Positions 5,730 through 9,194 of a stretch of DNA of 9,194 nucleotides are shown here, piece after piece (position 1 is the stretch's first letter; every line of letters starts with the position of its first letter). The position numbers were made by a program, and so were the translations under genes. The DNA is from an uncultured Anaerovibrio sp. Lineage in GTDB: Bacteria > Bacillota > Negativicutes > Selenomonadales > Selenomonadaceae. The notes under the pieces are model-generated. The model saw only the letters and a program-made list of their open reading frames with translations. It was not told the DNA's origin and did no database searches. Location of the stretch: the NCBI GenBank assembly GCA_934196075.1, contig CAKPVW010000063.1, forward strand, positions 1-9,194. Reading direction: 5' to 3'.

Positions 5730-8700
5730 TTAGAATTTGAAGGCTATATTGGCCATGATATCATTGCTATGCTGATTGCTATTAGCAGTGTAACGATAGC
5801 TCAAGCCACATTCCCAGGAATCACTTTCCTGCTTTACGCCCAAGCTGCCAACGAAAGCGGAGCCATAGGAAGCGTCATAAGCAAATACATCCTGAGCATT
5901 GATGCCACAAGCCTGTACTCTCATATCGGCAGAACGTCCACCCAGAACAGGTACATAGGCAACGTCGGCATAGAAGCTGGTTGTCTGATTAGCATTCTGG
6001 TTTTCATAAACGTAGCCTACGCCAAATGGCAGAGTAAAGATATCCTTGCCATCTGGATGATAGCTGAAGGCCTCAGCCCCATTCAAATAGCCTGAGTAGC
6101 TAGGAGTACCAACATGGCTGTAACGCAAACCGATGTGAGGTACAAAGGCACCATGTCCATCCTTGCCCTCTGACAGTTTAAACTCATTGGTAACACCCAT
6201 GGTAAATACATCTGTCTTTGGCTTAGCATGGAAAATGCCGTTAACATCATGCTCTGTATGATAGTAGCCAACATCAAAGAGCATATTGTTGTTGCCCACA
6301 TTCAGACTTCCATACCAGCTTAAACCCTTGGTATTGAAATCATCATTTTCCCAAGCACCATCATTGGAGCCCTTGCCATAGCTGAAGGCAAAACCATGAC
6401 GGAAGGAATCAACAGCTGGCAGATCGTAGCCTACGGTAACACCGTTGAATTTGCTATCATAACCGGTAGACATACCGCCAATATCCAAACTATCTACAGA
6501 ACCATTTCTGTGACCGTATTTAATCCATGCCTGATCGGACTTGACATCAGCACCATTAAAGAAGGACAGATGCCCCTGTGCCTGCTGAGCAAAATCCAAG
6601 CTGTGCTCTACAGCAGCAGCGGTTGCACCAACTGTTTCTGCTGGCTGAGCAGCTACATTAATCAATGCTGTAGACATACTGTCAGAATACAGACCATTGG
6701 TTGCCTGAGCAATGAACTCAGAGGCAGGACTCTTGGCCTTTTCTGCTGCGCTAAAGGTCATCTTATCTACAATATTAGGTAAAACGGCCCCTGGCAGAGC
6801 TTCCTGCAATTTCTTGCGGGAGGCAGTTACGGTGTGGTCATCATTCAGGGTAGTGCTAAACAATTTGCCTGTAATAATATTAGCAGGATTAGTATACCAC
6901 CCATGAGCTGCTATTGTATCTGCAAACTGAGGAACGATGGTATAAGTACCACTAGTGGAAACATTATCCAGATACAGCTTGGCACTATTAGCAACCTTCA
7001 AGGTATTTACAGTCAAAGCTGGATTGCCAGCAAGGGTGGAAGCATCCACCATCAGCAGGGAATTATCTGCAAACTCTGCAGTATTAGCCACAGCAGAATT
7101 TACTGTTACATCCGTTGCGGTGCCATCCACCTTGATACCACCTGCTCCTACTATTACTGGCTTGGCTAGATACAGAGCAGCTGAGATATCATTCTGGCCC
7201 CACTTCAAGCCTGTACCGCCAAAGGCAGCAATAGCCTTAGTGCTATCTGCTGTACCAAGGCTGGCCAAGGAATTACGTCCTACGGTCAGAAGATAATCCA
7301 CATTGCTAGCGGATTCCAAGGCAAACTGGGAGGCATCGCTAATAGTAGCGCCATCCTTCCAAACAGGATCCAGGAAAACCTTGGTGCCTGTCAAGGCAGC
7401 TGTATTAGATCCGCTAATAAGCATCTTACCAGCTGAATCATCATTACCAATCAGAATGGTCGAACTATTATCTCCAGCAATATTGGTATTGAATACCGTG
7501 CCATTGACCTGCATATTCGCCCCTGTCAGGATAATACCGCCCTCTGTAGACAGAGCTGTCCCGGAAGCAATACTTACCTTGGTGTTTCTGTTGGCATTAA
7601 TACTGCCCACAATCAAGTGACCGCCCTCAACAGCCAGCTCGGAATCCTTATCAGTTAATTTGATATCTCCTGTAAGACGATTCTGTACAGCAAATCTGCC
7701 CAAGGTTAACTTGCTGCCATTCTGCACATTCAGTTTTACGTTCTGGGCAGGCTTGCCATTGTCTACGGTAATCAATTCCCGCTCAACTGCGTCACTGCCC
7801 AAATAGAGAATCCTGCCATCCTTAACGGTAATATTATTGATACTACCATCTGCCCCAGAGGCCAGATTGAGATAGGTAGCATTAAATTTGTTTACGGTAG
7901 AATCCCCATTAGCTCCTATTACAACACTGGATTTATCAGTTGTAACACCGACAACATAGTCGTCATCCTTTACATCGGAGATATCCCGTGCTGTAGGAGG
8001 CTGAATAGGCTGGCTGGGCTGATCAGGTCGCTCCGGCTGACCTGGCTGCTCCGGTTGTCCAGGCTGACCTGGATTCATTGGCTTGCTGGCAGTATCCTTG
8101 ACAACAACCTCAGTTGTTCCATCATCAGCAGCCTTAATCATCCTATTTGCCTGTGTCAAATATTCATCATTGTAATATTGGTCATCAAGCAACAGCTTGC
8201 CGGCCTCAAATTTGATGGCATCATTGGCATCCTGACGTACTCCATCAGGATCGATGTTAGTTCCATCCAGCCCCATACCCTTTTGGAAAATCTGAGCAGA
8301 ATTGGCTTCCAGAGTTCCCTTTTCTGTCAGGATAATATAATTATTACCAGATACTGTTTCACCTTTAAGACTTGTCCAATTAGTGGTATTAAATTTGGTA
8401 TTTCCTACCAATTTAACAATAGCTCTGGTATTAAGTCCGCTATCACGGTCCTCCACATCACCTATGCTAATGGTTCCTGTACTATCTTGTCCGCTAATAT
8501 CTCCACCATAGAGATTCTCAGCCTTGACCTTAGTAGTTCCATTGGTAAATACGATATCACCAGCTTCAGCTTTAAACTGAACATTAGTCATATCGGCAAC
8601 ATTGTCAGCGTTGTCCTTGATAGAGCCAGGATTAGTCCAATCAACACTGCCAACAGCAATATTGATATAACCTCCTTCTGCATCCTCATCACCGATTTTA

Positions 8701-9194
8701 CCTGGACCATAAACTGCTCTTATAGTCATCGGTTGTACAATGCTCTTATCTTTTACCGCTATTGGCAGCCAGCCTTGACCTTCAGCACGCATTTCTTGGT
8801 ATTGCGAATTACTATCAATAACCATTGGTGTCCGGTCATCCGTTGTCTTAACTTCGATAATCGCCCCAGCAGGTCGCTCCGGCTGACCTGGCTGCTCCGG
8901 TTGGCCAGGCTGACCTGGATTCATTGGCTTGCTGGCAGTATCCTTGACAACAACCTCAGTTGTTCCACCATCAGCAGCCTTAATCATCCTATTTGCCTGT
9001 GTCAAATATTCATCATTGTAATATTGGTCGTCAAGCAACAGCTTGCCGGCCTTAAAATTAATGGCATCATTGGCATCCTGACGTACTCCATCAGGATCGG
9101 TGTTAGTTCCATCTAAACCCATACCCTTTTGGAAAATCTGAGCAGAATTGGCTTCCAGAGTTCCCTTTTCTGTCAGGATAATATAATTATTACC
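5730..9194 (-). CDS. Type Va autotransporter, C-terminal part (5' end outside window)
   Basis: The 3' 1154 codons of a large surface protein. The frame stays open to the window edge, so the signal peptide and N-terminus are not seen; the ATG at 9122 lies inside a repeat and is not the start. In order on the protein are a partial repeat with a Pro/Gln-rich linker (8871-8921), a full 282-residue repeat module with a second linker (7995-8075), and a long passenger rich in G, N, T and V typical of beta-helices. The C-terminus (about 5733-6540) is a beta-barrel with alternating strands such as AWIKYGHRNGSV and a terminal phenylalanine (NIAFKF) for outer-membrane insertion. Before it, AVEHSLDFAQQAQGHLS looks like the helix that threads the pore. 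The role is probably adhesion or another surface function; the substrate is unknown. Confidence 0.93.
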   Translation of the reverse strand, partial: GNNYIILTEKGTLEANSAQIFQKGMGLDGTNTDPDGVRQDANDAINFKAGKLLLDDQYYNDEYLTQANRMIKAADGGTTEVVVKDTASKPMNPGQPGQPEQPGQPERPAGAIIEVKTTDDRTPMVIDSNSQYQEMRAEGQGWLPIAVKDKSIVQPMTIRAVYGPGKIGDEDAEGGYINIAVGSVDWTNPGSIKDNADNVADMTNVQFKAEAGDIVFTNGTTKVKAENLYGGDISGQDSTGTISIGDVEDRDSGLNTRAIVKLVGNTKFNTTNWTSLKGETVSGNNYIILTEKGTLEANSAQIFQKGMGLDGTNIDPDGVRQDANDAIKFEAGKLLLDDQYYNDEYLTQANRMIKAADDGTTEVVVKDTASKPMNPGQPGQPEQPGQPERPDQPSQPIQPPTARDISDVKDDDYVVGVTTDKSSVVIGANGDSTVNKFNATYLNLASGADGSINNITVKDGRILYLGSDAVERELITVDNGKPAQNVKLNVQNGSKLTLGRFAVQNRLTGDIKLTDKDSELAVEGGHLIVGSINANRNTKVSIASGTALSTEGGIILTGANMQVNGTVFNTNIAGDNSSTILIGNDDSAGKMLISGSNTAALTGTKVFLDPVWKDGATISDASQFALESASNVDYLLTVGRNSLASLGTADSTKAIAAFGGTGLKWGQNDISAALYLAKPVIVGAGGIKVDGTATDVTVNSAVANTAEFADNSLLMVDASTLAGNPALTVNTLKVANSAKLYLDNVSTSGTYTIVPQFADTIAAHGWYTNPANIITGKLFSTTLNDDHTVTASRKKLQEALPGAVLPNIVDKMTFSAAEKAKSPASEFIAQATNGLYSDSMSTALINVAAQPAETVGATAAAVEHSLDFAQQAQGHLSFFNGADVKSDQAWIKYGHRNGSVDSLDIGGMSTGYDSKFNGVTVGYDLPAVDSFRHGFAFSYGKGSNDGAWENDDFNTKGLSWYGSLNVGNNNMLFDVGYYHTEHDVNGIFHAKPKTDVFTMGVTNEFKLSEGKDGHGAFVPHIGLRYSHVGTPSYSGYLNGAEAFSYHPDGKDIFTLPFGVGYVYENQNANQTTSFYADVAYVPVLGGRSADMRVQACGINAQDVFAYDASYGSAFVGSLGVKQESDSWECGLSYRYTANSNQHSNDIMANIAFKF
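8024..8348 (-). repeat. Autotransporter repeat, downstream copy
   Basis: About 97% identical (10 differences in 325 bases) to 8870-9194, spaced exactly 846 bp (282 codons). It encodes the end of one passenger module plus the linker NPGQPGQPEQPGQPERP. In this copy the linker runs on into DQPSQPIQPP before the final passenger domain. Confidence 0.93.
8870..9194 (-). repeat. Autotransporter repeat, upstream copy (cut by window edge)
   Basis: The matching copy of 8024-8348. Similarity still holds at the last base, so the repeat continues outside the window. Four residues differ (for example GTNT/GTNI and INFKAG/IKFEAG); the other changes are silent. Confidence 0.93.

Noticed and set aside
8055..9116. 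A 353-codon open frame on the + strand opposite the autotransporter
   Set aside because: It is antisense to a clear autotransporter frame, contains the same repeat twice, has no recognisable domain, and arises from codon bias of the real gene.

Overview
The window mixes low-GC Firmicute-type genes with an autotransporter that needs an outer membrane. The Firmicute-type genes are a thiSFGH operon with a leader terminator, a clostridial-type adenylosuccinate lyase and a short ArsR regulator. The best fit is a diderm Firmicute of the class Negativicutes (Selenomonas/Veillonella-like). The genus cannot be read from the sequence.

Layout. Positions 1-162 hold no convincing gene, only one long-range RNA stem and a short palindrome. 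Positions 163-450 (-) encode a small ArsR-family repressor whose promoter is covered by a 26-bp palindromic operator. Divergent from it, a near-consensus promoter (TTGACA-17-TACACT) starts a roughly 115-nt leader. The leader holds a terminator hairpin resembling the terminator-embedded HMP-PP (thiS-motif) riboswitch. It leads into thiS, thiF, thiG and thiH (716-3554), which together make the thiazole half of thiamin. A 101-nt nested palindrome (3554-3654) acts as a two-way terminator between thiH and the convergent purB (3679-5130, -). Next come a YbjN-like small protein (5229-5666, -) and the 3' part of a very large type Va autotransporter gene (5730 to the window end, -). Its passenger carries an 846-bp tandem duplication ending in a proline/glutamine-rich linker.

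How the genes work together. ThiF adenylates the ThiS C-terminus so that it can be charged with sulfur. ThiH cleaves tyrosine to dehydroglycine. ThiG combines dehydroglycine, ThiS-bound sulfur and deoxyxylulose phosphate into the thiazole phosphate. Only this arm is present, with no thiC, thiD or thiE, which suits control by the other-arm intermediate HMP-PP. The arsR, purB, ybjN-like and autotransporter genes have no evident biochemical link to thiamin. All genes except the autotransporter are complete. Several start codons were moved from the longest open frame to the codon best placed after a Shine-Dalgarno sequence. The most rewarding items are the thiS leader, the autotransporter repeat, the terminator hairpin just before the ybjN-like gene, and a 17-bp sequence shared by the arsR and purB promoter regions.
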